Assembly: GCA_002786065.1 (NCBI GenBank)
Contig: NHNY01000024.1
Span: 252,030 to 316,029, forward strand
DNA length: 64,000 bases
Origin: Microcyclospora pomicola
Taxonomy: Eukaryota > Ascomycota > Dothideomycetes > Capnodiales
Direction: 5' to 3'
Shown: positions 21,807 to 32,050 of the stretch, piece after piece
Position numbering within the stretch: the first letter of the stretch is position 1
Layout of the letters: each line of letters begins with the position of its first letter
Made by a program: the position numbers and the translations under genes
The notes under the pieces: model-generated
Database searches by the model: none
Told to the model about the DNA's origin: nothing
The model's input: the letters and a program-made list of their open reading frames with translations, nothing else

Positions 21807-24672
21807 ATGTCGGCCATTGCCAGCAAGACGACTCCGTCGGCTGCGGATGATAGCGACAGCTCGCACGACGTGAAGTCCCATCACAAGGGTCCGAAGAGCG
21901 AGCGCGAGAAGCGGACGTGCGTCGGCCTTCCTTTCTGCCCTGCTCTACAACGCCGTCGCCTCGTCTGAAGCTGATCTTTGTGTTGCCAGATATCGAGCTT
22001 GCTTACACTGCCGGCAACGCAAAAGCAGATGTGATCTGTAAGTCTAGTGTGGTGTTGAAGCTCGGAGAACAGACGAGATGCTGGCGAACACTGCGCTTAC
22101 TCCGCAGCACTACGCATTGGTGCTCGTCTGGTTCTGAGCGTGTTTCGAGAAGTGACATATCTACTGCATGAGCGCTGCCGATAGACCTCGGCGGAAGAAC
22201 CGAGAAGCCAACTGCTGACTTCGCCACTAGATACAGCAGCGGAGAACCTGGTCGACCACCATGCGAGCGATGTATACGTGAACAGCACGAATGCATCCTG
22301 GGTGGATCCCGACGAGGTGGCCGTCGCGTGAAGCGCAGTCAGCCCGACCAATCCAGCCATGACTTTACCAACCAAATGCCGGGTGTCGATAACATGATCC
22401 GTCCTTTGTCGATCCCTCCGGCTCGCAATGATTACCAAAGCTCCAGCAACAGCGAGCCTCCGCAGATCTGGCCGGGTTTGGATCGGGAGTCACGAATCCT
22501 GCCACCACTGCCGCAAGAGCCTCCTACCCGGGCCTCGCTTGGCGCGAAGCTGTCGGTGGATGACCTGAGCACTACTGATATCCAGAATCCCAAGGATGCG
22601 TTGGAGTTTCTTGCACATGTGGCCGAGCGGGATTCTGGTGTCAACCAGCTACCTCCCATGCACAGCTCGATCTATCCCAAACCTGCCTTGCGGAGCGAGG
22701 TATCTCAACACACGATGCACGAAATCCCGCGGTCCATCGATGGGCCGCTCGTTGATACCGCGATCGACTATCCGCCTCTGGTTCGTGGTAACCTGACCGT
22801 GGAGACCATACGAATGCTGCTTGCTCGTTATGAGGACAAATATCACCAGTTCTTCTCCATCGCCAACCCGCTTGCATTAGAGCCAAACAATCTTCCCGAG
22901 ATTGCCAGGAAAGAGCCGCATCTGCTGGCCGCTATCTTGACCGTGGCTTCCAAGGATGAAAAAGAGTGGTGGCAAGTGCATGAAATATGCTCTGCTCACA
23001 TGCAGCAGCTTATTGCAGAGCTAGTCTATAGCGGATGTGGTGAGGTTGAAGCTGTCGAGGCTATGCTGATTCTGGCAGAATGGTAAGAGAGGACATGCCG
23101 ACCAGGGTTGAATCGCATGCTGATCATTGCAGGGTACCACGAAGACCTTATAAAACTCCGAACGTCGGACGGGGAGAAGAAGACCAGGCAGCTTGGATGT
23201 ATGTCGGGACTGCGATACGACTTGGGTATCTGCTGGGTATTGATCGGACTGGATTTCGTGCCGACACTGAATCTCAGTCTGCCGAGCTCAATCGCAAGAG
23301 ACTTGCGGTACGCTTCTGACCTCTGTTGGTGATTATGTCTATTGCTGACTTGCATCACAGTGGGCTGCATGCTATATGTCAGATCGGCAAATCTCCGTAC
23401 GAACGGGCCTAGCATTCTGGTCTCGAGGCCCGGTCAGTAACGATACACCGTTCCATAAATAGACCATCACTGATTCCGAGACAGGGCCCATTGACATCAC
23501 TTCGAGCTCAGGACTTCCCGAGTCTGCAACCTCGGCTTGGTCGCACTCAAGATGACTTTGCTGCAATGTATGTATGACTGGAAAAGCACTGTGTCCCCTG
23601 GCTGACACCTGCACAGATTCCAAGCGAATCTCGAGCTCACACAGCTCTTCAGCAATGCACATGATGTGTTGTACGCGACGAAGAGCCGGTCGAACCAATT
23701 GAACTTCGGCGGGGAGTATGTCAAATACATCGACGACTTTCGCACAGCTCTCAGATCGTGGAATGGCAAATGGGGCACATTCTCAGCTTCCGCACCTATG
23801 AAAGCCAGCCTGATCCTGTCTTATGAGTACCTCCGACTCTACGTCAACGCTTTTGCGTATCAAGCGACCTTGAATCGACTGGTATCTCAGTTCCAAGCCG
23901 CTTCCGCGAACGGACAGCAGTTGAGATCGCCTGCGCCGCCTTTCGCCGATGTTGCAGCGACACCTGATGCCCGCTTCATCTATGACTCCATCGACGCTGC
24001 GAAATCGCTCTTGTCAACGGTGAGTGTCTTGATCCTGCTTGTATTGGACTGTGGCTGATCAAGAACCAGTTTAACTCCTTCGTCGATCCCGAAAACACAT
24101 TTAGATACATGCCTTTACGATATTACCTCTACGTAATCTACAGCGCATGCTTCTTGTACAAGGCGAGATCCACCGGCGTCATGGGAGGCGACACACGCGG
24201 AAGCATCAAGCGATTGATCCTCGATACGATCGACAAGCTGCAACGAGCCAGTGCGTGCCCGAACGACATTGGCGATCGCTATAGCCGCCTTGTGAAGCTA
24301 CTCTGGAGGAAAAGTCCTGGCAGGGGTGGGAGTGTCGCGGAAGGCGCGAACATCAGCCGAGCCTCGATCAGTGGTGCTCTTCGTCAAGGGCCTGCCGATG
24401 TGGACGGCAGCGGCGTCGCCCCGGAACTCCAGGAACAGCCGGTCTACGATATCCCGGACGGTCCATCGATCAACACGTTCTCGTGGCTCGACCTGCCTGC
24501 TGTGGGCGAATACGCGACGCAGAACAACGCCAACTCCATGTCTGGGTCCATGGACATCGATCGCTTCGACGACAGCTCTGCGGACGGGTTCGGCGGATTC
24601 GAGCCTAATGCGATGATGATTCCACAGAATTACCAGTGGAACCACCTGTCCCCGTCAGGCATCGTCTTCTGA
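21807..24672 (+). CDS. Zn2Cys6 transcription factor with fungal-specific middle region
   Basis: Nuclear binuclear-zinc-cluster regulator. Exons: 21807-21916, 21990-22037, 22231-23082, 23133-23307, 23361-23432, 23485-23567, 23617-24019 and 24070-24672, totalling 2346 nt (781 residues). The zinc cluster is split by an unusually long (193 bp) second intron. It reads CLHCRQRKSRCDL then, after splicing, CERCIREQHEC, giving six cysteines with a 12-residue central loop. A basic, Ser-rich N terminus precedes it. The middle homology region includes ETIRMLLARYEDKYHQFF, EPHLLAAILTVASKD and AIRLGYLLGIDRTGF. The C-terminal part is acidic and Asn/Ser-rich, as in activation domains. It lies 527 bp downstream of the sugar transporter and may regulate it, but that is inferred from position only. 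Confidence 0.9.
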
Positions 24673-24901
24673 TTGACGTGTCGATGAGAATGAAAATGAA
24701 AAGATGTGTTTGTCTGCTCTGCAAAATGTGGAATGAAAATGATAGGACTGGAACACGTTATCTCTTATGCCCATGAATCTATGAAGAAATGTGAATAGGA
24801 TAGGGCTTTGCGTGTCTGATATATACATATACGAAGTACATAACGATGGTTAGGATACCCAAAACTGCTAGCATAAGTTTATATGTTTTCCGCACCCACA
24901 A

Positions 24902-25246
24902 TCAGGCATTGTACCTCCCCAACCTGTGAGCACTGCTCATGCCAGGGCTGTACCTCATATCGTGCTGCCATGACACAATCTCGCCGTCGTACAATCCTTG
25001 TTTAGCAAAGCTGTAGAAAGACTCAACCCGATACATTGCCTCAAGCACCTCTCCTATCTCGACGGCCAGGGCGTTTCTAATAGCCCGAATTAGATCTTCT
25101 ACAGCGCTACCGTCTTGAACGCCGTCAGCTCGCCGCACGACTGCTGCGTTACCGCTCGCCGCAGCGGCCATGTGAACCCGGCATAGAGGAGGGGTCCAAA
25201 GAGTTGGTCCTCTCAATACCGCCGACACCTTTGCGTTCAAATGCAC
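24902..25246 (-). pseudogene. Possible oxidoreductase C-terminal remnant (Gfo/Idh-like?)
   Basis: This minus-strand open frame ends with an ordered, protein-like stretch (EDLIRAIRNALAVEIGEVLE, then YDGEIVSW and SAHRLGRYNA) that loosely resembles the C terminus of fungal Gfo/Idh/MocA-type dehydrogenases. Another protein-like segment (FVRIGRYPLLSRILKATA) lies upstream near 25255-25330, but in a different frame with stops nearby. I could not build an intact gene. It may be the remnant of a dehydrogenase that once accompanied the transporter and lactonase. The family call is a weak impression. Confidence 0.25.
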
Positions 25247-25829
25247 TGGCTGTGGCTTTCAGAATCCTGCTCAACAGCGGATACCTTCCGATTCTTACGA
25301 ATGTATATTGCGGCGCGTTGATTTACAAGGGCGTGTATGGCCATATGATAGACGTTACGCCGGCGCAGGTTCAGGATCTAAACAGCGATTCGACCTAGGG
25401 ACTGTATATGTCCGGGTAATTAGAAGGAGAATTGTAGTGGTGGTCTTGCCCGCCCCTTCGTTTCACAGGCATCTTATAATGGCCATTTGGGTTGCGCATC
25501 GATTTCCCTCTCGCGGTTGAGTTCAGAAACTTGACTTCAATATTTCCAGCCGAAGATTACGAAACAAACATCATGATTCGTTCCTGAGCGAGATAGCACG
25601 ACATTGGGTTGGCTCAGCTCATACCTCAGACTTGAAATAACCGGCCCAGTTCTCATGATTGGCATTGCGGAATGTTTCCTGCATTCTCGCGCCAACCATG
25701 TTGACGTTGATACTCATCCCACTTGGTGATCACAGCCCTTCATAGCCAATGATTCATCGAAGGGCGGGCGATCTGATCTTGAAGATTGAGCAATATTGAA
25801 CTGTTACATCTGCAGAAATGTATGAGAGG

Positions 25830-25909
25830 GTCCGCTGAGAAAGTCCGCACCGCCCGCTATCTGGTGGGGATTTGCTAAACAGCGGGCGATGCGATTTTAT
25901 TCAGCGGAC
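25830..25909. repeat. Imperfect inverted repeat, 29-bp arms with 22-bp spacer
   Basis: The left arm (25830-25858) begins GTCCGCTGA and ends CGCCCGCT. The right arm (25881-25909) is its reverse complement at 23 of 29 positions. Four of the six mismatches are C/T or G/A transitions, as expected after RIP-like or deamination damage. A related unit (GCGGGCGAT then CTGATCTTGA) occurs at 25764-25782. This could be a relic of a small DNA element or a hairpin. No transposase is nearby. Confidence 0.55.
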
Positions 25910-28583
25910 GATGTGGTTTGATTATCTAGTGATTCCTGCACAGCCATGGCATATAGGCATCAACAATTGATCATTGTTGCAAGGATCTCCGTGTAGCAAG
26001 AGCGATATTGATCTCAGAACGAGCATCATGGCAGCCCATGGGTGCTTCTACTGAAGCTGTCTTGCCCTCTGGTTAGGAGACCGCTCCTGCTGTCTCCAGT
26101 GAACAGACGGGACACGACGTCGAGCCTCCTGGGCATCCAAGTCGACTTGATCAATCTACAAACCCCAGAAGCAGCAGGCTAGACAAACACATGCACCTGC
26201 TTGCTGTCTTGAACTGTTTTGTATTGCATCTGTCCTTTGACAAATAACAAAGAGAATTTGGAAACAGTGAAATTCATGTTGGTAAGAACTGCGTCGGTCA
26301 ACCTTACGGATTCAAACATCCTGTTTATTATGAAAATACAGTTTTGAGATTTTCAGCACAAATAAAAAGTGCTTCAAGGGAGGTGTCGATATCGGATGAA
26401 TATGTGTGTCTTGGAGTGAGCTTTCCGATAAACTTGTCTCAAAAGTTACAAGAAAAACCTGAGTCATGAGAATTGCCGTGTCACGCTTCAATGTCTAGTC
26501 CTGGCTTTTTGATCAAACTGGCTCTTCCAACAGACTCCAACGCTCTAGACAAGCTTGAAGCACTAGCACGACAGAAATATGATGTCAAGACACACATAGA
26601 GAAATGAGCCTTCCAAGATCAATCTAGTCAAGGATTCTTGTATCTAACATACGTTGCGCAATTTAATGATAGATCTTGCGGGTACCCAAGATACATCGGA
26701 CAAATGTAGTGAGAATTTTCCAACGTCAACTTTCGATAGAAAATTACGCAGACAGTCTGCGATTCGGCCCAGATACTCTGTTTCAATGCCTTACAAATGC
26801 TGGCTCTGATACGGCGCTGCCCAGACGGGACTTCGGACGCTATTGCGCTGAAGACCACGCTTAGGAAACATGACCAAAATATATACCACGAAAAGTGAGG
26901 TATGCATCTGCTGACCACACATAGTAATCTGTAATCGTGTCGCATTTGTTTGAGAATCGTGGCCGATCGCCCAAGAGCCACTGATGCAGCACGCAACTCC
27001 GCTATCTTGGTCAAAAAGAGAACCACGCTTGTATATGCATGGTGCTTCTGCAAACAGGCAAACTGCAGTAGGCTTTTCCTTTAGCGACCGTCATGCGCAA
27101 GCTATACAAGCGACCAGTCTATGGTCATAGTCATGTGCTCTGCTCCACTGCCACGATATCCAGGATGTCCAGACGCTGAATCTGCACAGAAGATGCATGT
27201 ACATACTGAAAAAGATGTACGAGGTCGACATTAGGCTTCAGCTCAATAGGGCATCCTAAGGACACTCTGCACAACTATCACTGATCCAGCATGCCATCAC
27301 CGGCGACAGTATCTCCCATGAATAGCCCCGCTCAAAATTGGGATGTTAATTGCGAAGAAGACCCGAAAATCGTCGCATTTATTAGAGCAGGCTGGTCTTC
27401 CAATATACCGAAAGTATCGCGGTCTTCGACAACAAGGAACGATCAATGTTCATTTGTATGCCACCTCAAACCGGCGGCCGATCCGATTCAATGACCGTTG
27501 TCGAGCAAATCCTGTCTACTATCTCCGTCGAAGGCCAGGCTACGCTCGTCCATGTACGGCGCTTATGCGAACAAGCAGATTGCAGTACAGATTTTCAGGA
27601 GTGGTAGAAAGCAAGCGTCTGGGGCGTGACTTGCGGACGATCTGCATTTCCGCAGCAAGGTGCCTAATGGCAGACTTAAGAGAGGTGGTCTCTGCCAGAG
27701 TCATCGAAATATACAGTACTTAGAGACATGCTTAGGGGAAGCATTCTTGACAGCTCGTCATAGAGCTGGGGTTTGTGAACGAGGGGCATCGAGACAAGCG
27801 CTCGCTCACTCAATCGGATCGCCTGAAGACATATTGTGTGCGTGACGAGATCTTCACATTGGACAGGGCAATTGTGGGATTGTGTATCGAAGTCTTGAGT
27901 CCGACTCGTCGTAGTAGGACTTCAGCTCTCATACTGTTACATTATAACATGGAATAGGAGACATACTACACCTCGGCGTTGCCAAACATGTTCACTCCAT
28001 CACGCAATCGGCTGCCCTTGCGGTGGAAAGCTTCCATGAGGCAACTAGCAGCAGAAGCACAATTGCCGACCATGGCTCGTCTGCTAGTCAAGACAGGCGT
28101 CAACGAGTCTGCCCGCGATCCAGAAAGAAGGACGGTGCATGGCGTAGCATTTGCTCAGCATTGTCTTTGGGTGCGATTCGGCAAAGAGCAAGCGATCCAA
28201 TGCGCTCATACACTTGCACAGACGAGGTCACGTCAATGTTTTCGAAAACACTTTCTTCTCCTCTCTCTTCGAGCTGCGCGGCTCCGACCAGGGCCAGCAG
28301 GCTGCTCATTGACGCAAAGAAGAAATAGAGTGCGCGGGTTGTGTATACTAACACGTGGAAACCCAGCATTGCCCGATCTTCAACATATCCCCGAAGCTGT
28401 CCAGCATGAAGCGTAATCGGTATGGAAGCAGGGGCTGCGTTGTGTCGACCTAGAGCTTATCAGGCCGCATCCTGGTGAACGAGTTGCTCTGCCAACGCTA
28501 TAGTGCTGAGTTGCGCCTTCCATCGGCAGTACAAAGCCCATCACCCGTTGATCTTTTTCCTACTGGAAGGGAGTGGAACCGCT

Positions 28584-29540
28584 TCAGCCTACGTCGTCGT
28601 CTCTGTTGGCCTGTAGGACGAACATCCCTGCCACACTCTTGACACCACTTGGAGCCAATTTTAATGCGAATCTGGTCTCAGGCAGTCGTCTCCCGGCCTT
28701 GACGCTTTCCAAAATCCATTCGACTGTCACGAACTTCACGCTTTTGCCACCGGTTCGGGCGATTTCTTTTTGCAGCTTCGTGCCAGACAGCCCGCCTCCA
28801 GACCCACCACTGCTGCTGGGCCGACCTACGATGACGTGCGTCACTGTTCGCCGACCAAGTGCTATTGACAGATTTGCACCGTGGTTGCTGAGTATGTGTT
28901 TCAGTTTGTGGTCGGATATGGCAGGTGCTGTGGAGCCATTGATGTAGATTGTGAGATTCGCGAAGAGTGGTGCAGGCTTTTCTACAGCGACAGGGGACGT
29001 AGCGTTGTCCTGCGAGCTGTCCTCCGAGTTGTCAGGCGACGGTGTAACTCTATCAATGGGAGACAGCAGGTCAGAAGGTGATCCATGTCCTTTCCAGCTT
29101 GACTCCCGCAGACTTCCATCCGGTTTGCGAAATGGTGTGAAGGGATCGACCACAGTCGTAGGCCCAAGCTTCTCCTCAGTTTTCATCCTCTTCGCCGGTC
29201 TGTCACTTTCGGGCTTTTCCACTTTGATCCCTTTCATGCTCTCCAAGATGCTCGTCTGCCCACCATTCCGCAGTCCTTTCGCACCCTTCTCCCATCCGCC
29301 ATTCTGTGTACGTCCATCCCTGCCAAAATCGAGGCTACCTGCTCCGACCGTGTCCGAGACCCGAGTTCCTCCGCCCGCACCACTGGTGAATTGATTGCGG
29401 AGCTTGATAGTTCGAGAGTCTCGCCAAGAGGTGCTGCCGCTCAATCTGTTGTCTGCACGCTGGTGGCCGGTCGCAGAGCTATTGAAAGGATCAAAGATAC
29501 TCTTAGACGGCCTGGCCGCTGTGGGCGCTGGTAGCGGCAT
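28584..29540 (-). CDS. BRCT-domain protein, probable DNA-damage or chromatin factor
   Basis: Single-exon protein of about 318 residues from the Met at 29540 (MPLPAPTAARPSKS). A further upstream in-frame Met at 29609 would add 23 residues; I prefer 29540 because the conserved-looking block KSIFDPFNSSATGHQRADNR begins just after it. The middle is basic and Pro/Ser-rich, with a possible nuclear localisation run (RPAKRMK). One BRCT domain occupies the C-terminal third, with LFANLTIYINGST, ILSNHGANLSIALGRRTVTH, the VGRP loop and KFVTVEWILESVKAGRRLPE, including the conserved BRCT Trp. BRCT domains bind phosphopeptides or DNA ends in repair and checkpoint pathways. The layout (N-terminal motif plus one C-terminal BRCT) fits an uncharacterised fungal family rather than a named repair protein. 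Confidence 0.82.
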   Translation of the reverse strand: MPLPAPTAARPSKSIFDPFNSSATGHQRADNRLSGSTSWRDSRTIKLRNQFTSGAGGGTRVSDTVGAGSLDFGRDGRTQNGGWEKGAKGLRNGGQTSILESMKGIKVEKPESDRPAKRMKTEEKLGPTTVVDPFTPFRKPDGSLRESSWKGHGSPSDLLSPIDRVTPSPDNSEDSSQDNATSPVAVEKPAPLFANLTIYINGSTAPAISDHKLKHILSNHGANLSIALGRRTVTHVIVGRPSSSGGSGGGLSGTKLQKEIARTGGKSVKFVTVEWILESVKAGRRLPETRFALKLAPSGVKSVAGMFVLQANRDDDVG

Positions 29541-29997
29541 TCTGCGACGGATATATCTGTAGAATGCGGACGGTGATCGCAATGTTGATAATGATGATGA
29601 TGCCACCACTTCTCACCAAGATGTACCACGCGTTTTCTGGCGTTGCGGGGCAACGCGAAGTCACGAGGGCTGCAGCCACTTTAATTCGCCATTGCTCGTT
29701 GTGCAAAAGTATTGATATCAAATGACCTTATGCTTTGGACTAGAAGATCATCAACCGTAGTGGTGTACAGAGCCTTGATCATGCTCGTTCATGTCTTTAG
29801 TTATTACCAGAAATCGTCCACACAAACCTAGCCTGTGCCAGACAACATGTCGCGCCTGGAATGAGATGCTGCAAACCATCGTGCTTACCTCTACATCTCT
29901 ACCTTGGGCCACAATTTTGTCTGTTGGGCCTGCTGAAGAGGATATCATATGTAGCTCAACCGGCGACAGATAGGACATCATCCGGAGGTAAAGGGAC
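29541..29997. promoter_or_regulatory. Divergent promoter region, BRCT / GH76-like
   Basis: This spacer separates two divergent genes. It contains a short TGATGATGATG-like run near 29585-29605. I see no further feature. Confidence 0.3.
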
Positions 29998-31792
29998 ATG
30001 GTTGCTCGTATCACCTTTTCCTGGTGGCCAATCTCTCGCCTCTGTTGTAGCTTGCTCTTTTGCGGCGCACTATTTAATATGCTCGTACAGGCCCCACTGT
30101 ACAGGTCCAGCGTGATCAGCAGTATGAACATTGCCAGCTCTACACCATCTTCATGGCATGGCCATGGCCCTGGGGACAACTCCACGAACTTGTTCGAGGC
30201 TTTTCAGGACACTATAGAAACCATGCAGAGTGCGGTCTTCTGGAATGGGACATACTGGTCAGCAACAATACAATGGATCGGGGCAGCTATGAATAACTTT
30301 GTGATCTCGGCCGAGCAGTCCCTAGTAAATGTGCTGGGCGACATGAGTGGCGATCCCTTTGCACAGGCTCCACATGAGTCGAGATTACAGCAAGATATCC
30401 AGCAATATTGGAAAGACATCTGTGCGTACTATGGTAATGAAGATACCTCGCAAATCTTCGGGGCGGCTTATGTTAAATCTGCATAACATTGCCCCGGCTG
30501 ACATTCGATAGGTTGTGCTGGAATGGCTCCAAGCAATCAGATTCATGAAGCAGAACAGGGTATATGCAAACTCCAGCCAGAGCGAACAGATGTCCAAGTT
30601 CGCCCACCGGGCTCACGTATTCTATAACATCGTCCAGAATCAATTCAACACTTCATATTGCGAAGGAGGTATTACATGGAACCCGGCGCTGGCACCGTAC
30701 AAGAACGCTATCACAAATGAACTATTCTTATCATCCTCAATTGCTATGTACCTGTACTTTCCAGGTGATAACAACACTGACCCGTACCCAAATCAGGGGT
30801 ACAAAAGGCATGCAAACGCCACGCTACCTCTGCTGGAACCTCTAGCTGCTCACGATCCTACATTTCTGGAGAACGCAAAGAAAGAGTGGACGTGGTTCAT
30901 GTCCCATAATTTCACCAATGCTCAAGGTCTTGTGATCGATGGCTTCCACATCTCGAAGAACCAAACGACTTGTGACCAACGTAATGAGATGGTGTATACC
31001 TATAACCAAGGTGTGCTTCTTTCTGGTCTTCGCGGTCTATGGGAAGCCACAGGTAATGACTCCTATCTTTCGGCTGGCTACGCTTCTATCAACAACACGA
31101 TCAACGCTACAGGCTGGTTTTCTTCATCCATGGTCAAGGCGACTAAGTGGGCTGGTCTCGGTCGCAACGGCATCATGGAGGACTACTGTGATGCTCCGGC
31201 TAAATGCTCTCAAGATGCTCAGATCTTCAAAGGCATTTACTTCCAGCATCTGAACCAGTTCTGCGAGCCGCTGCCAACCTCTGTCCCTCTGATACCGAAC
31301 ATCACTTACATAGCTCCTATGCTGCTCGCTTCTCACCATGAGCAGAAGTGTGAAAGCTACATTCCTTGGATACAGCATAATGCGCTTGCCGCTCTTCGTA
31401 CAAGAAACGACAGCAATGTCATTGGTGGGTGGTGGGGAGCGTCACAGCTACCTCAATCGCAGTGGTCGTCGCTAGAGACAGCCACGCCGCCTCCGCCTGG
31501 AAGTCTAGATGTGATGAATGAGCCCGCAGAACTCCAGAATGTACCATGGGCTTGTGAGTCTGGAGAGTGCGAGTCTCGTGGGAGAACTTCCAGAACATCT
31601 TACGGAAGACTTGGAGAACGCTTGGGCGGCGTTCACGGCCTGATGGGAGCACCCCGTGTCAGGAGGCATGACGACGACGTGAATGACCGTGGACGTGGTA
31701 GAACTGTTGAGACTCAGGCTTCGGGCGTGGGCGTGGTCAAAGCTGCGTATGACTTCCTATACAGACTGGAACATGCGGGCGGCGGAGCTTGA
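29998..31792 (+). CDS. GH76-like (alpha-1,6-mannanase family) secreted or membrane protein
   Basis: Exons 29998-30471 and 30512-31792, joined by a 40-bp intron with a weak GTTAAA donor, a good GGCTGAC branch region and TAG acceptor. The product is about 584 residues. The N terminus has a hydrophobic segment (RLCCSLLFCGALFNMLV) acting as signal peptide or anchor. Family GH76 marks are YYGNEDTSQIFGAAY, VVLEWLQAIRF, FCEGGITW-like YCEGGITWNP, KNAITNELFL, YTYNQGVLLSGL and a C-terminal DRGRGRTVETQ. GH76 enzymes cleave alpha-1,6-mannan, and fungal Dfg5/Dcw1 relatives link GPI proteins to the wall. The catalytic Asp-Asp pair normally found between the GAAY and VVLEW blocks is absent in this splice model, so the protein may be inactive or the junction may differ. 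The product has many N-glycosylation sequons. Confidence 0.82.
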
Positions 31793-32050
31793 TGCATACT
31801 CTTACTCCGAATAATACAGGTACAAGCAGAAGGGCATTCATGGACATTTGGCTACAAGCATCACGGGGCTAGAGCCTGAAAGAGCTCCCTCATGTTCCGA
31901 TCTGAAAGGTATCAGATCGAGGAGAAGAAGACCATAATACAAGTCGCTGGATCGTGTTGACACCAGCTCTTTCTCGTTCTGGCCTTCGTACCAGCAGCTC
32001 TGTCCTCGAGTCGCCACGCGCTCACAGGTGCACCAGCCGGGGAGGAGTAT
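31793..32050. other. Convergent 3' flanks
   Basis: A short convergent spacer between the GH76-like and CWF19L1 genes. I see no gene. Confidence 0.4.

Larger units (their letters stand above)
24673..28583. other. Gene-poor island, about 3.9 kb
   Basis: Apart from the possible oxidoreductase remnant at its left end and the inverted repeat at 25830-25909, I found no supportable gene here. Short open frames at 26628-27053 (minus), 27343-27723 and 27979-28416 (plus) show no family resemblance and no convincing splice partners. Parts, especially 26200-27060, look richer in A+T than the neighbouring genes. The stretch could be old decayed DNA, but I cannot name any element in it. Confidence 0.5.

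Noticed and set aside
27979-28416. Open frame in the gene-poor island (145 codons)
   Set aside because: No recognisable domain, Arg-rich composition and no splice partners; treated as chance.
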